DNA from: Solirubrobacteraceae bacterium
GTDB taxonomy: Bacteria > Actinomycetota > Thermoleophilia > Solirubrobacterales > Solirubrobacteraceae
DNA length: 64,000 nt
Direction: 5' to 3'
NCBI GenBank assembly: GCA_025934395.1
Contig: JAICYC010000001.1
Coordinates: 59,985-123,984 of the forward strand
The notes beneath the pieces were generated by a model. It was not told where the DNA came from. It made no database searches and saw only the letters and a list, made by a program, of their open reading frames with translations. Position numbers and translations under genes: made by a program. Every line of letters starts with the position of its first letter. Positions within the stretch are counted from its first letter, which is position 1. This document shows positions 23,711 to 31,327 of the stretch, piece after piece.

Positions 23711-25095
23711 TCCGCCTCGCCGTCCTCGCCTCCACGGCCGACACCATCACAGCGCACCTCGGCGCAAGCGCGCCGCGCGAGGAGGGCTGCTTCTGCCTTC
23801 TGCGCGAAGGCGTCAGTCGACGGGGTCGCCGGCTGATCGTCAGCGAGCCGATCCTGCCGCCGTACGACGCGTGGGAGCGTCAGGAGACCGACATGCTGCG
23901 CCCGAGCGCGCAGTGGCTCTCGGCCCTCGTCAGCCGCGCGCTGAGCGAGCGCTGCGGGCTGCTGTTTGTTCATTCCCATCCCGATCCGCGATTCCCTGCA
24001 GGGTTCAGCGCGCCGGACATGACCGCGATTGGGGCCCTCGGCGAGACGATCGCGCCGATGCTCGACGGGCCGTTCGCGGCCGCCGTGGTGCACCCCAGTG
24101 GCTGGGTCGCGAACGTGATCGACGACGGTGCGATACGCCACGTAGATCGCGTGCTCTCGATCGGACGCACGCTGCGGGCGCTCGACCCACCGGAGGTACG
24201 CCTGACGCGGACCGCCGAGCAGCACGGCCTTGATGACCGACAGCGTGATGCCCTGGGCGAGATGCACGACACGCTGCGGGGACTCGTGATCGCGGTCGCG
24301 GGAGTTGGCGGCTTGGGCTCCCCGATCGCGGAGCAGCTCGTTCGGATGGGCTGTGACATAGCGATCGTCGATCATGACCGGCTCGACACGCCGTCCAACG
24401 TTCGCCGCGTCGTGGGCTCGACCATCAGCGACCTGCGCGCGACCACCGCCCCGAGGAAGGTCGACGTCGTCGGCGCTCATCTTGATCATCTGGGCTTCGA
24501 CGTCGAGGTGCGCCGGGTCCACGGCGATGTTCGCCGCGAGGACGTCTTCCGTGAGCTTCTGGACGCCGATGTTGTGCTCGCGGGAACGGACACCCACGGA
24601 AGCCGAGCCGCAATCAACGACCTCGCCTCGACGTATTTGCTGCCCGTGATCGACGTCGGCGTGCGCGCCGGCGCCAAGCAGGACGGGACGCTGGCAGCCT
24701 TGACCGCCGAGGTGCGTGTGCTCACCCCGACGACGCCCTGCCTTTGGTGCCGCCGGGTGATCTCAGCCGAGGTGATTCACGCCGAGAACCTGCCCGCGGA
24801 TCGGCGCGAGCGCATGGCTCGGGATGGCTACCTCGTTGGTGGCTTCGGTGAGCCCGCGCCGAGCGTGATCGCCCTGACCTTCCTGGGCGCCAGCCTGGCG
24901 ACGTGCGCGTTGCTTGCGCTGCTCGGCTCTGAGGGCGAGGTTGCTCCGAGTGGCTACATCGTCGACGGGCTTCTGGCCTACGCTCAGGAGACCCAGCCCG
25001 TCACACCGCGCGAGGACTGCGTATGCCGCCGTCAGCTCGCGATGGGTGACGACTGTACGCCGCCCCTGCTCCCAACGGCGGCGCGGCTCGAGTAA
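23707..25095 (+). CDS. JAB deubiquitinase-like / E1-like (ThiF) fusion
   Basis: 462 residues. N-terminal JAB domain with a full JAMM zinc site: Glu25/26 (EEGCFCLL), HSHP (89-92), then Ser101-x2-Asp104. Residues ~165-400 are an E1/ThiF adenylation domain: GVGGLG (199-204), VDHDRLDTPSNVRR (221-234), Lys251, GTDTHGSR (293-300), zinc-type CLWC (345-348). A C-terminal region has CVCRRQ and DDC. The E1 should adenylate the terminal glycine of the ubiquitin-like protein, and the JAB should cleave it. ATGA overlap with the E2-fold gene shows one transcript. Cysteines outside CxxC (Cys216 and others near 391 and 437) could take thioester roles. Confidence 0.82.
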   Translation: MIRLAVLASTADTITAHLGASAPREEGCFCLLREGVSRRGRRLIVSEPILPPYDAWERQETDMLRPSAQWLSALVSRALSERCGLLFVHSHPDPRFPAGFSAPDMTAIGALGETIAPMLDGPFAAAVVHPSGWVANVIDDGAIRHVDRVLSIGRTLRALDPPEVRLTRTAEQHGLDDRQRDALGEMHDTLRGLVIAVAGVGGLGSPIAEQLVRMGCDIAIVDHDRLDTPSNVRRVVGSTISDLRATTAPRKVDVVGAHLDHLGFDVEVRRVHGDVRREDVFRELLDADVVLAGTDTHGSRAAINDLASTYLLPVIDVGVRAGAKQDGTLAALTAEVRVLTPTTPCLWCRRVISAEVIHAENLPADRRERMARDGYLVGGFGEPAPSVIALTFLGASLATCALLALLGSEGEVAPSGYIVDGLLAYAQETQPVTPREDCVCRRQLAMGDDCTPPLLPTAARLE

Positions 25096-25157
25096 CTCTG
25101 AACCCGATCGGCGGAAGTGTGCGACCCTGAACGCAATTCGGGAGGCGCTCGAGACGG

Positions 25158-25628
25158 ATGGCGAAGCGACTTGGAGTCAACTGCAGCAGCAAATACGCGT
25201 TCTTGGCGGTGGCCGAGGACGGTGTGATCGTGCTGCATGAGCCTCAGCGGATCCAGCCCCCGCCTGGCAGCGAGGAGTCCGAGCGTCTGAGCGGCTTCTA
25301 CGACCACTTCGCCCGCGCGCTCGCAGACTTGCAGCCAGACGAGGTATGCCTGATCATGCCCGAGAATGACCCGCGCAGCCGCCGCACGCACTCGGAGCTC
25401 GAGCCGCGCATCGCGATCGAGACGATCGTCCGACTGGTTGCCGTGCGGGCCGAGCCACCGGTGCCGCTCGCGGTGCTCGCACGACGCACCGTGCGCTCGC
25501 GCCTCGACCTGCCGCTGAAAGGCAAGTTGATCGACCTGGTAGAGCAAGTCATCCCCGAGGCCGTGGGTAAGCACTGGCGCGACGCACGAGACCTCGCGGC
25601 GCTGGCCGCGCTGGCCGGGACCGGCTGA
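25158..25628 (+). CDS. RNase H-fold (RuvC-like) protein
   Basis: 156 residues; GGGAGG before ATG 25158. The opening beta hairpin LGVNCSSKYAFLAVAEDGVIVL, the middle strand DEVCLIMPENDP with a helix IAIETIVRLVAVRA, VPLAVLARRTVRSRL, and the end KHWRDARDLAALAAL follow the strand order of RuvC/resolvase-like RNase H folds, including a late D-x2-D helix. The first catalytic Asp is replaced by Asn in GVNCSS, so activity is uncertain. It is 62 bp after the JAB-E1 gene and overlaps the kinase gene by one base (TGATG). Fold assignment is from pattern only. Confidence 0.5.
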   Translation: MAKRLGVNCSSKYAFLAVAEDGVIVLHEPQRIQPPPGSEESERLSGFYDHFARALADLQPDEVCLIMPENDPRSRRTHSELEPRIAIETIVRLVAVRAEPPVPLAVLARRTVRSRLDLPLKGKLIDLVEQVIPEAVGKHWRDARDLAALAALAGTG

Positions 25629-26746
25629 TGCCGCTCCGGGGCGAGAGCCTGGAAAGGCCGACCTACGTGTTCCTGCATTCCATCCAGGACGGCGCGACGA
25701 ATGTCGCGATCCGCAGGTATCGGCACGAGATCTTCGACCGGGAGGTCGTCCAGAAGACAATCGACATGGCGGGTCGCGAGGACGCGGTGGCCTTCAAGGA
25801 GCCCCAGCTGCTGGACTCGCTCAAGCACCCGCGGATCGTCCCGATCTCCGAGGCACAGTTTGACCCCGAGCTGCCAGATTGCATCACCTTCGTCATGCCC
25901 TACTACGAGGGCAAGAGCGTGGACGCCGCGCTCCTCGCTGACTACCGCTTCTCGCTTCATCAAGCACGCGCCCTGGCCTGCCACGTTCTCGACGCGCTCG
26001 CGTATGTGCACGGCAATCGCCGCTATGTTCACCGTGATGTCAAGCCCGGCAACGTGCTGCTCGACGCGGCGCGCGACTCGGCCTACCTGAGCGACTTCGG
26101 GTCAGCCGCCGAGATGGATTCCTCCGGACGGGTCGCCGTAGCCGGCATGACGCCGCTGTACAAGGCGCCGGAGGCCGGCCTCGCCGGCGCCGCGATCGAC
26201 ACGCGCGCCGACCTCTACAGCGTTGGCATGACCCTGTTCGAGATGCTCAGCGGACGGTTCGCCTACGAGGTCGTCGATTTTTCGCAGGTTCAGGCGCGCC
26301 TCGCGCGCGGCCGGCGCGCGCTGCCCGACAGCTTCTTCACATTCGCTCCGCACGTGCCCGACCGACTCCGTCGCATCGTGAGGAAGGCGATCGCCGTTGA
26401 GCCCGACACGCGTTACGCGAATGCCACGCAGTTCATCGGAGCCTTGCAGAATCTGCAGTGCATCGACTGGCGGCACCTTGACGGCGAAGATCTCGACGGG
26501 ACGTGGGAGGGCAGCTGGCCACCGCACCAACGTGATGGCGAGCGACGCATGTACCGCGTGACGAGCAGCGTGCGCACGGGCGGCCGTCGCCGGCTGGAGG
26601 CACATCAGCGCCTGCCCCAGCTTGCGGTCGACTGGCGTCGCTTCGGTGTTCAGGATCAGACGATCGCAGCCGACGACCGCAAAGCGCTCGAGCGCTTCTT
26701 CTCAGATGTCGCCGTGAGAGCCGCCCACTTGGCACCCGCCCACTGA
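25628..26746 (+). CDS. Serine/threonine protein kinase
   Basis: 372 residues, no membrane helix. Kinase core: VAI and Lys43 (VVQK), Glu58 (FKE), catalytic loop VHRDVKPGNVLL (His135-Arg-Asp137, Asn142), DFG (156-158), YKAPE (178-182), ADLYSVGMTLFEML. The glycine-rich loop is degenerate (FLHSIQDGATN). A ~100-residue C-terminal region after residue 270 is not kinase and has DLDGTWEGSWPPHQR. Translationally coupled to the RNase H-fold gene. Kinases occur in several phage-defence systems; partnership with the ubiquitin-like operon is inferred from position. Confidence 0.85.
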   Translation: MPLRGESLERPTYVFLHSIQDGATNVAIRRYRHEIFDREVVQKTIDMAGREDAVAFKEPQLLDSLKHPRIVPISEAQFDPELPDCITFVMPYYEGKSVDAALLADYRFSLHQARALACHVLDALAYVHGNRRYVHRDVKPGNVLLDAARDSAYLSDFGSAAEMDSSGRVAVAGMTPLYKAPEAGLAGAAIDTRADLYSVGMTLFEMLSGRFAYEVVDFSQVQARLARGRRALPDSFFTFAPHVPDRLRRIVRKAIAVEPDTRYANATQFIGALQNLQCIDWRHLDGEDLDGTWEGSWPPHQRDGERRMYRVTSSVRTGGRRRLEAHQRLPQLAVDWRRFGVQDQTIAADDRKALERFFSDVAVRAAHLAPAH

Positions 26747-27060
26747 ACGTCACGTGCTAGCGGGGGATCCAAGCGCATCAGCCGGCGTCTGAAGCCGACC
26801 AGCCGGTCACCGTCCACCACCAGCCGACAGTCTGGGCCTGAACCAACGAGGCGAACCACTCCGCCAGCCCGCAGCTTCAGCATGGCGTGATCGGCGCCGA
26901 GCACCTTCAGCCCCACCTCGGCGCTTGGTCGAAGCTCGAGTCGTGGCAACTCTTCGGCGGTACCACGCCGGGCGGCTCGCGCGGCTAGCTCGCGTAGCGC
27001 TTGATGCATCGGCCATCGCTCGTCGACGTGAATGCATGCCGGGCCTCCAGCTGCCAACAT
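26656..27060 (-). CDS. Small hypothetical protein, possible
   Basis: 134 residues from ATG at 27060. Sequence such as [59 protein letters not shown] and CRLVVDGDRLVGFRRRLMRLDP looks folded, not random. It starts next to an AT-rich divergent promoter. The last ~30 codons overlap the 3' end of the kinase gene on the other strand. Similar small proteins near prepilin peptidase genes in this class would support it; I know no function. Confidence 0.45.
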   Translation of the reverse strand: MLAAGGPACIHVDERWPMHQALRELAARAARRGTAEELPRLELRPSAEVGLKVLGADHAMLKLRAGGVVRLVGSGPDCRLVVDGDRLVGFRRRLMRLDPPLARDVQWAGAKWAALTATSEKKRSSALRSSAAIV

Positions 27061-27121
27061 AGAGCCCAGCAGCTCGTATATATCTTCTTTCAATATATAA
27101 AGAACATAGGAGAGCGGCCGG
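27061..27121. promoter_or_regulatory. AT-rich divergent promoter region
   Basis: TATATATCTTCTTTCAATATATAAAG within 27077-27102 is far more AT-rich than its surroundings and lies between the leftward small gene and the rightward prepilin peptidase operon. AGGAGAG at 27108-27114 precedes an ATG at 27122 that is out of frame with the peptidase. Confidence 0.45.
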
Positions 27122-27140
27122 ATGGCAACGCGGGCGCACC

Positions 27141-27674
27141 TTGTCCCAACTGACGCGCCGCTGGAGGACTGCCCGACAGCTCCGACTTCGATGGTCCGTG
27201 CATCGCCAGGTAGGCGCGTGTGCGTTCCTCCTGGCAAGCGGCGGCGGCGATGCGCTCACACTCACAAGGCTGGGCATCTGCGGCGCGGCACTCGCGACCC
27301 TAGCCGCAACTGACCTCGACGAACACCGGATACCCAACCGGCTCGTCATCCCGGCGGCAGCCGCCTGCGCAGGACTGTCGATCGCCGCTGGCGCGTCCAC
27401 GAACGGCCTGATCACGGGCGCAGCAGTCGTCGTCGCCCTCGCCGTCGCGAGCCTCGCCTCGCCGGCGGCGCTGGGCATGGGCGACGTGAAGCTCGCGCTG
27501 CTCGTCCTCGCCGGGCTCGACGGCAGCGCGTGGCGGGCCCTGGCGATCGGCATCGTGCTCGCCGCCCTCGCAGGCCTCGCCATGATCGCGCGCGACGGAC
27601 GCAGCGCCGGGCGCCGCTCGCTTCAGCTCGCTCCGTTCATAGCCGCCGGCTCCCTGCTCGCGGTGCTGGCGTGA
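27141..27674 (+). CDS. A24-family prepilin peptidase-like membrane protein
   Basis: 177 residues from TTG at 27141 (start uncertain). Five to six helices and both catalytic aspartates of A24 peptidases: Asp58 in AATDLDEHRIPN and Asp115 in GMGDVKLAL. It lacks the N-terminal methyltransferase domain, as in CpaA/TadV. Such enzymes process type IV pilin or Flp leaders, but no pilin gene is nearby. The strong ribosome site at 27108 points to an ATG (27122) in another frame, hinting at a frameshift near the N-terminus. The stop overlaps the next GTG (GTGA). Confidence 0.75.
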   Translation: MSQLTRRWRTARQLRLRWSVHRQVGACAFLLASGGGDALTLTRLGICGAALATLAATDLDEHRIPNRLVIPAAAACAGLSIAAGASTNGLITGAAVVVALAVASLASPAALGMGDVKLALLVLAGLDGSAWRALAIGIVLAALAGLAMIARDGRSAGRRSLQLAPFIAAGSLLAVLA

Positions 27675-28837
27675 CCCTCGACACCGCACCCGCAGAGAGG
27701 ATCCGGCCCGCGCTCGCGGCGCTCACTCACACGGTGCTGCTCGCGCTGCTGTGGGTACTGCGCCCGCCGCTACCGCAGGTCCGCTCCCTCACCGGCCCCC
27801 TGAGCGCCAGCGCCCTCGAGGAGATCCTCCTCCTCACCGGGTGGGTCGCCGCGACGATCGCGATCCTACGGCTGCTCTACAACGCGCTGCGAACGATCGG
27901 CAGCCGACCCTCACGCCACCGCCTCAACGAACGCATGCGCCTCGAACGGGCGCTCGTCGCCGCCGACGGCCAACCGAGTCGACAACCACATCTTCAGCGG
28001 CGCTACGCCCCGCCGCTGAAGCTCACCGTCCGGGCGGCGCTCGACCCGGAGACGAACGACGCGGCGGCAGATGCGCGACGACCGGACCGCCCGGCCGAGG
28101 TTGGGGAGGACCGATCGCCTGGTAAGCCCGCGATTCGCGTCTCCCTGCTCGGGCCATTCAGCGTCGACGGCGTCGACGACGCCCACCTCCGCAGCGCCTG
28201 CGAGCAGCTGATCGCCTACCTCGCGCTGCACCCCCGCGGCGCCACCCGAGACCAGCTCATCGAGGCGATCTGGCCCGAACAGGATCCACAGAAGGCTCGG
28301 CAGCGCTTCTGGCAGAACGTCAGCGACGCTCGTCGTCTTCTGGGCGATGCGCTGATCTCGAACCGCGGCCACTACCTCCTCGACCGCCGCGAGGTCACCG
28401 TCGACGCGGACGAGCTCGAGCAGCTCCTCGCACAAGCCTCGAGCACAGAGGCAGCCAGAGCCCAGCGACCCACGCTCGAGCGCGCGCTACGCCTCTTCCG
28501 CGGCGAACCCCTCGCCGGCTGGGATCACCTCTGGGCCGAAGACGATACGCGCAGGCTGCGCTCTGCCCACGCCGAGCTGCTCGAGCGCACAGCCCACGCC
28601 CGACTCGTTACCGGAGATCCGCACGGTGCGCTCCGAGCGGCCCAGCAAGGACTCGCCGTCGACACCTACAACGAGGGGCTCTGGCGACTGGCGATGCAAG
28701 CTGAAGGGTGGCTCGGACTACGCGACTCCGTCAGCAAGCGCTACCAGCAACTACGCGGCATCCTCGACGACCAGCTCGGCCTCGAACCCGAGCGCGCGAC
28801 CCGCGCGCTCTATCACGATTTGCTCGGCCAGCGTTAG
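27671..28837 (+). CDS. Membrane-anchored SARP/BTAD transcriptional regulator
   Basis: 388 residues from GTG at 27671. Two N-terminal membrane helices (about 13-30 and 49-70) precede a linker and then a SARP-type OmpR winged helix (IRVSLLGPFSVDG...LIAYLALHPRGATRDQLIEAIWPEQDPQKARQRFWQNVSDARRLLG). A bacterial transcriptional activation domain follows (residues ~240-388: DADELEQLLAQA...LFRGEPLAGWDHLWAEDDTRRLR...GILDDQLGLEPERATRALY). A DNA-binding protein tethered to the membrane and coupled to a membrane peptidase suggests regulation by proteolysis or envelope signals; this is inference. Confidence 0.82.
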   Translation: MTLDTAPAERIRPALAALTHTVLLALLWVLRPPLPQVRSLTGPLSASALEEILLLTGWVAATIAILRLLYNALRTIGSRPSRHRLNERMRLERALVAADGQPSRQPHLQRRYAPPLKLTVRAALDPETNDAAADARRPDRPAEVGEDRSPGKPAIRVSLLGPFSVDGVDDAHLRSACEQLIAYLALHPRGATRDQLIEAIWPEQDPQKARQRFWQNVSDARRLLGDALISNRGHYLLDRREVTVDADELEQLLAQASSTEAARAQRPTLERALRLFRGEPLAGWDHLWAEDDTRRLRSAHAELLERTAHARLVTGDPHGALRAAQQGLAVDTYNEGLWRLAMQAEGWLGLRDSVSKRYQQLRGILDDQLGLEPERATRALYHDLLGQR

Positions 28838-28954
28838 ACCTCGTCGACTCCAGGCGATCCATAGGGCCTTTAGCCCGTCGCCGGCATGGTCTCGTTGCTG
28901 GACTGCTCGCCTACGACCCACGCTTCGCTCCGACTTAGTCGCGTCGCTCCCGCG

Positions 28955-29578
28955 TTAGGGGGGGAGCAGGAGCGTGAGCAGGTCGGGGAGGAGGTCGTCG
29001 CGTACGGCGCCGGGGTCGGTTAGCTCTTGGACGGCGAGGCCCTCGGCGAGGGCGATGACGCCGAGCGCGAACTCGGCGGCGGGCAGGGTTGGAGTGATCC
29101 CGTGTGCGGCGATCTGCTGCTGCATGAGTTCGGTGAGCGCATCGCGCAGCTTGAGCTCGTTCGCCGTCAGTTTCGGCGCGAGGTTGGGTGTTCGGACGGC
29201 GTAGGCGATGAACTCGAGCACGAGCAGTCGCCACTCGCGGCTGTCCTTGAGGCTGCGGATCGCGTCGCGCGCCTCCTCAGCGAGCGCGCGGTCGAGTGCC
29301 TGCCCATCGATGGCGGGGGACAGCGTGCGGCGCATGTGCTCGATGCGCTCGTCCTGACGTTCTTCAAGGAGGCGGAGGAACAGCTCGCCCTTGCTCTGGA
29401 AGTTGTAGTAGATCGCGCCGTTTGAGAGCCCGGCCTCGTCGGCGATCTCCTCGATCGTCGCACCATGAAACCCCCGCTTGCCGAACACGCTACGCGCCGC
29501 ACGCAGGATTCGCTGTCGGTTGGCCTCGCGCTTCTCGGCCCGGTTGGGCCGGCGACGTGTCTCTGTGCGTGAACTCAC
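28955..29578 (-). CDS. TetR-family regulator
   Basis: 207 residues from GTG at 29578, 5 bases after GGAGG. An upstream in-frame ATG at 29599 has no ribosome site and abuts a likely -10 (TAAAAT). The helix-turn-helix is clear: RILRAARSVFGKRGFHGATIEEIADEAGLSNGAIYYNFQSKGELFLRLL. The C-terminal ligand domain is ~145 residues. It is divergent from a small membrane protein plus methyltransferase operon, with an inverted repeat in between, so it probably represses that operon and itself. Confidence 0.88.
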   Translation of the reverse strand: MSSRTETRRRPNRAEKREANRQRILRAARSVFGKRGFHGATIEEIADEAGLSNGAIYYNFQSKGELFLRLLEERQDERIEHMRRTLSPAIDGQALDRALAEEARDAIRSLKDSREWRLLVLEFIAYAVRTPNLAPKLTANELKLRDALTELMQQQIAAHGITPTLPAAEFALGVIALAEGLAVQELTDPGAVRDDLLPDLLTLLLPP

Positions 29579-29600
29579 CTTGACCTCCTCCGCATCCATG

Positions 29601-29629
29601 CTATTTTAGAGTATCGCTCTGTTTAGAGC
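29601..29629. promoter_or_regulatory. TetR-type operator
   Basis: GCTCTGTTTAGAGC (29616-29629) has perfect 5-bp arms around GTTT. TTTAGAG recurs at 29605-29611, giving overlapping half-sites around AGAGTATCGCTCT. It lies between the divergent TetR and small membrane protein genes. Confidence 0.55.
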
Positions 29630-29657
29630 AATGCTGTATTTCAAGGAGGTAGATCGA

Positions 29658-29843
29658 ATGATGACCTCGATGCTCTCGCTTGTCCCCATGCTGCTGTGTG
29701 TGGGTTTGATGTTCGGCGGGGGGGCGATCGCCTGGCTGTTCGCCCGCACGCCGCTGCGCAGGATGCGCTCGCACGAGCACCGCGAGACGGTCGCGCGGGC
29801 GACCGACGCAAGCCGCGACCGGGGACTCCCCTCCCGTGTCTGA
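29658..29843 (+). CDS. Small single-helix membrane protein
   Basis: 61 residues from ATG at 29658 (AAGGAGG at 29643-29649). One hydrophobic helix TSMLSLVPMLLCVGLMFGGGAIAWLFA is followed by a short basic/charged tail (RRMRSHEHRETVARATDASRDRG). It overlaps the methyltransferase GTG by 8 bases. Function unknown; it may be an accessory subunit of the TetR-controlled unit. Confidence 0.65.
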   Translation: MMTSMLSLVPMLLCVGLMFGGGAIAWLFARTPLRRMRSHEHRETVARATDASRDRGLPSRV

Positions 29844-30510
29844 TCCGGCGGCTGTAAGCACGACGACGACTAACGCGGCAAGCGGTGTACGACACCCGAT
29901 CTTCGCCCGGATCTATGGGCGCTGGGCAGACGTCGCGGAGCGCCGCGGCGCCAGCGAGCACCGACATCGGATGCTCGCGGGCCTCTCGGGCCGCGTGATC
30001 GAGGTCGGCGCCGGCCACGGCGCGAACTTCCCCTACTACCCCTCGACGGTCAGCGAAGTCGTCGCGGTAGAGCCCGAGCAGTACCTGCGCGAGCGCGCGC
30101 AAGCAGCGGCCCTCACGGCACCGGTCCCGATCACCGTCGTCGACGGCGTCGGCGGGCAGCTACCCGGCGAGGATCAGAGCTTCGACGCGGGCGTGGCTGC
30201 GCTGGTGCTCTGCACGATCCCAGACCCGCACCAAGCGCTGGGCGAGCTGTTCCGCGTGATCCGCCCGGGCGGCGAGCTGCGCTTCTACGAGCACGTGCTC
30301 GCGCACGCCAAGTGGGAGGCTCGCTTCCAGCGCCTGGCCGACGCGACGTTCTGGCCACGTGTCGCCGGCGGCTGCCACCTCGCGCGGGACACCGAGCCCA
30401 ACATCCGCAGCGCCGGCTTCGAGATCGCGACGTGCGAGCGGTTCCCTTTCAGCCCCATGCCGCTGTTCCCGCCAGACCCGATGATCCTCGGAACCGCCCG
30501 TCGCCCCTGA
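29836..30510 (+). CDS. SAM-dependent methyltransferase (class I)
   Basis: 224 residues from GTG at 29836. Motif I VIEVGAGHGANFPYYP, motif II VVAVEPEQYLRERA, and post-motifs FDAGVAALVLCTIPDPHQALGELFRVIRPGGELRFYEHV. The EHV and following AKWEARFQRLADATFWPRVAGGCHLARDT resemble METTL7-like or thiol/lipid methyltransferases. The TetR-controlled context suggests detoxification of a small molecule; the substrate is unknown. Confidence 0.83.
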   Translation: MSDPAAVSTTTTNAASGVRHPIFARIYGRWADVAERRGASEHRHRMLAGLSGRVIEVGAGHGANFPYYPSTVSEVVAVEPEQYLRERAQAAALTAPVPITVVDGVGGQLPGEDQSFDAGVAALVLCTIPDPHQALGELFRVIRPGGELRFYEHVLAHAKWEARFQRLADATFWPRVAGGCHLARDTEPNIRSAGFEIATCERFPFSPMPLFPPDPMILGTARRP

Positions 30511-30530
30511 ATCAGCGTCGCGTGATTCAG
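30507..30530. terminator. Hairpin after methyltransferase gene
   Basis: CTGAATCA (30507-30514) and TGATTCAG (30523-30530) form a perfect 8-bp stem with an 8-base GC loop, starting inside the stop codon. No T-run follows. It sits between convergent genes. Confidence 0.45.
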
Positions 30531-30604
30531 CCGCGGCGCGTGAGCTGCAGGACGGCGCGATCCCAGCTCGCAGAGTCCCTGACGAGAGGTCTCGAGCGGC
30601 TGTC

Positions 30605-31249
30605 TCAGGCGCTCGCCAGCAGCGGCACGTCGTGCACGAGCCACGCTGGTTCGAGGTTCGACGGGTAGATGACGACGGTCCGGCCGTGGCCGGTGATCCC
30701 GTACACGAACGCCGAGTGCCCGACGGTGTTCTCGCGCTGGTCCGGTGAGGCTTCGACCTGTACCCCGTACTTCCGCCACACCGGCAAGAGTTCCTTGTAG
30801 CTGCCGATCAGGTACTCCATCCGCCCGGTCATCTCGTGCGCCGCGAGGAATGCCTTGACCGTTGCCGGGGTGTCGCCTTTCGGGTCGACCGAAACGGCGA
30901 TGATCTGAAGCCTGCTCGCCGCCGGCCCGAGCCTCGCCACGGCGTTGTGCAGGTTGGCGACGATCAGCGGGCAGACGTCGGGGCAGTGGTCGTAGATGAA
31001 CGTCAGCAGCACCGCCTTGCTCTTGAACTGCGAGAGGCTGACCGGGCGGCCGAGCGAGTCCTTCAGGGTGAAGTCAGGCGCGACGCGGACCTGGGGCGGC
31101 GCGGGGATCTTCACGTCTAGGCGCGCCAGCAGCGTTTCGCTCGGTGCGAGCACCGCACCGGACTTCGGAGCCTTAGTGCCGCCGCCGCCGCAGCCGCCGA
31201 GTGCCATGCCTGCCGACACGACTGCGGCCAACGCGAACCGATGCCTCAT
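30605..31249 (-). CDS. SCO1/SenC-family copper lipoprotein
   Basis: 214 residues from ATG at 31249. A lipoprotein signal ends MALGGC (Cys20), so it should be anchored outside the membrane. The thioredoxin-fold SCO domain has the copper-binding C89-P-D-V-C93 in FIYDHCPDVCP and the distal His in TVGHSAFVYGI. SCO1 proteins deliver copper to, or reduce thiols in, the CuA site of cytochrome c oxidase. It is divergent from an Lgt gene that could lipidate it. Confidence 0.87.
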   Translation of the reverse strand: MRHRFALAAVVSAGMALGGCGGGGTKAPKSGAVLAPSETLLARLDVKIPAPPQVRVAPDFTLKDSLGRPVSLSQFKSKAVLLTFIYDHCPDVCPLIVANLHNAVARLGPAASRLQIIAVSVDPKGDTPATVKAFLAAHEMTGRMEYLIGSYKELLPVWRKYGVQVEASPDQRENTVGHSAFVYGITGHGRTVVIYPSNLEPAWLVHDVPLLASA

Positions 31250-31327
31250 CTCGGCGAAGCTTACGCGGCATCGTCGGCGCAGCCGAACCGTCTCGCCAGA
31301 CGGCAAACGGGGTCTAGGATCCCGACG

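Noticed and set aside
27122..27313. 63-residue ORF with good ribosome site before the prepilin peptidase
   Set aside because: Arg/His/Pro-rich without folded look and out of frame with the peptidase; noted only as a hint of a frameshift.
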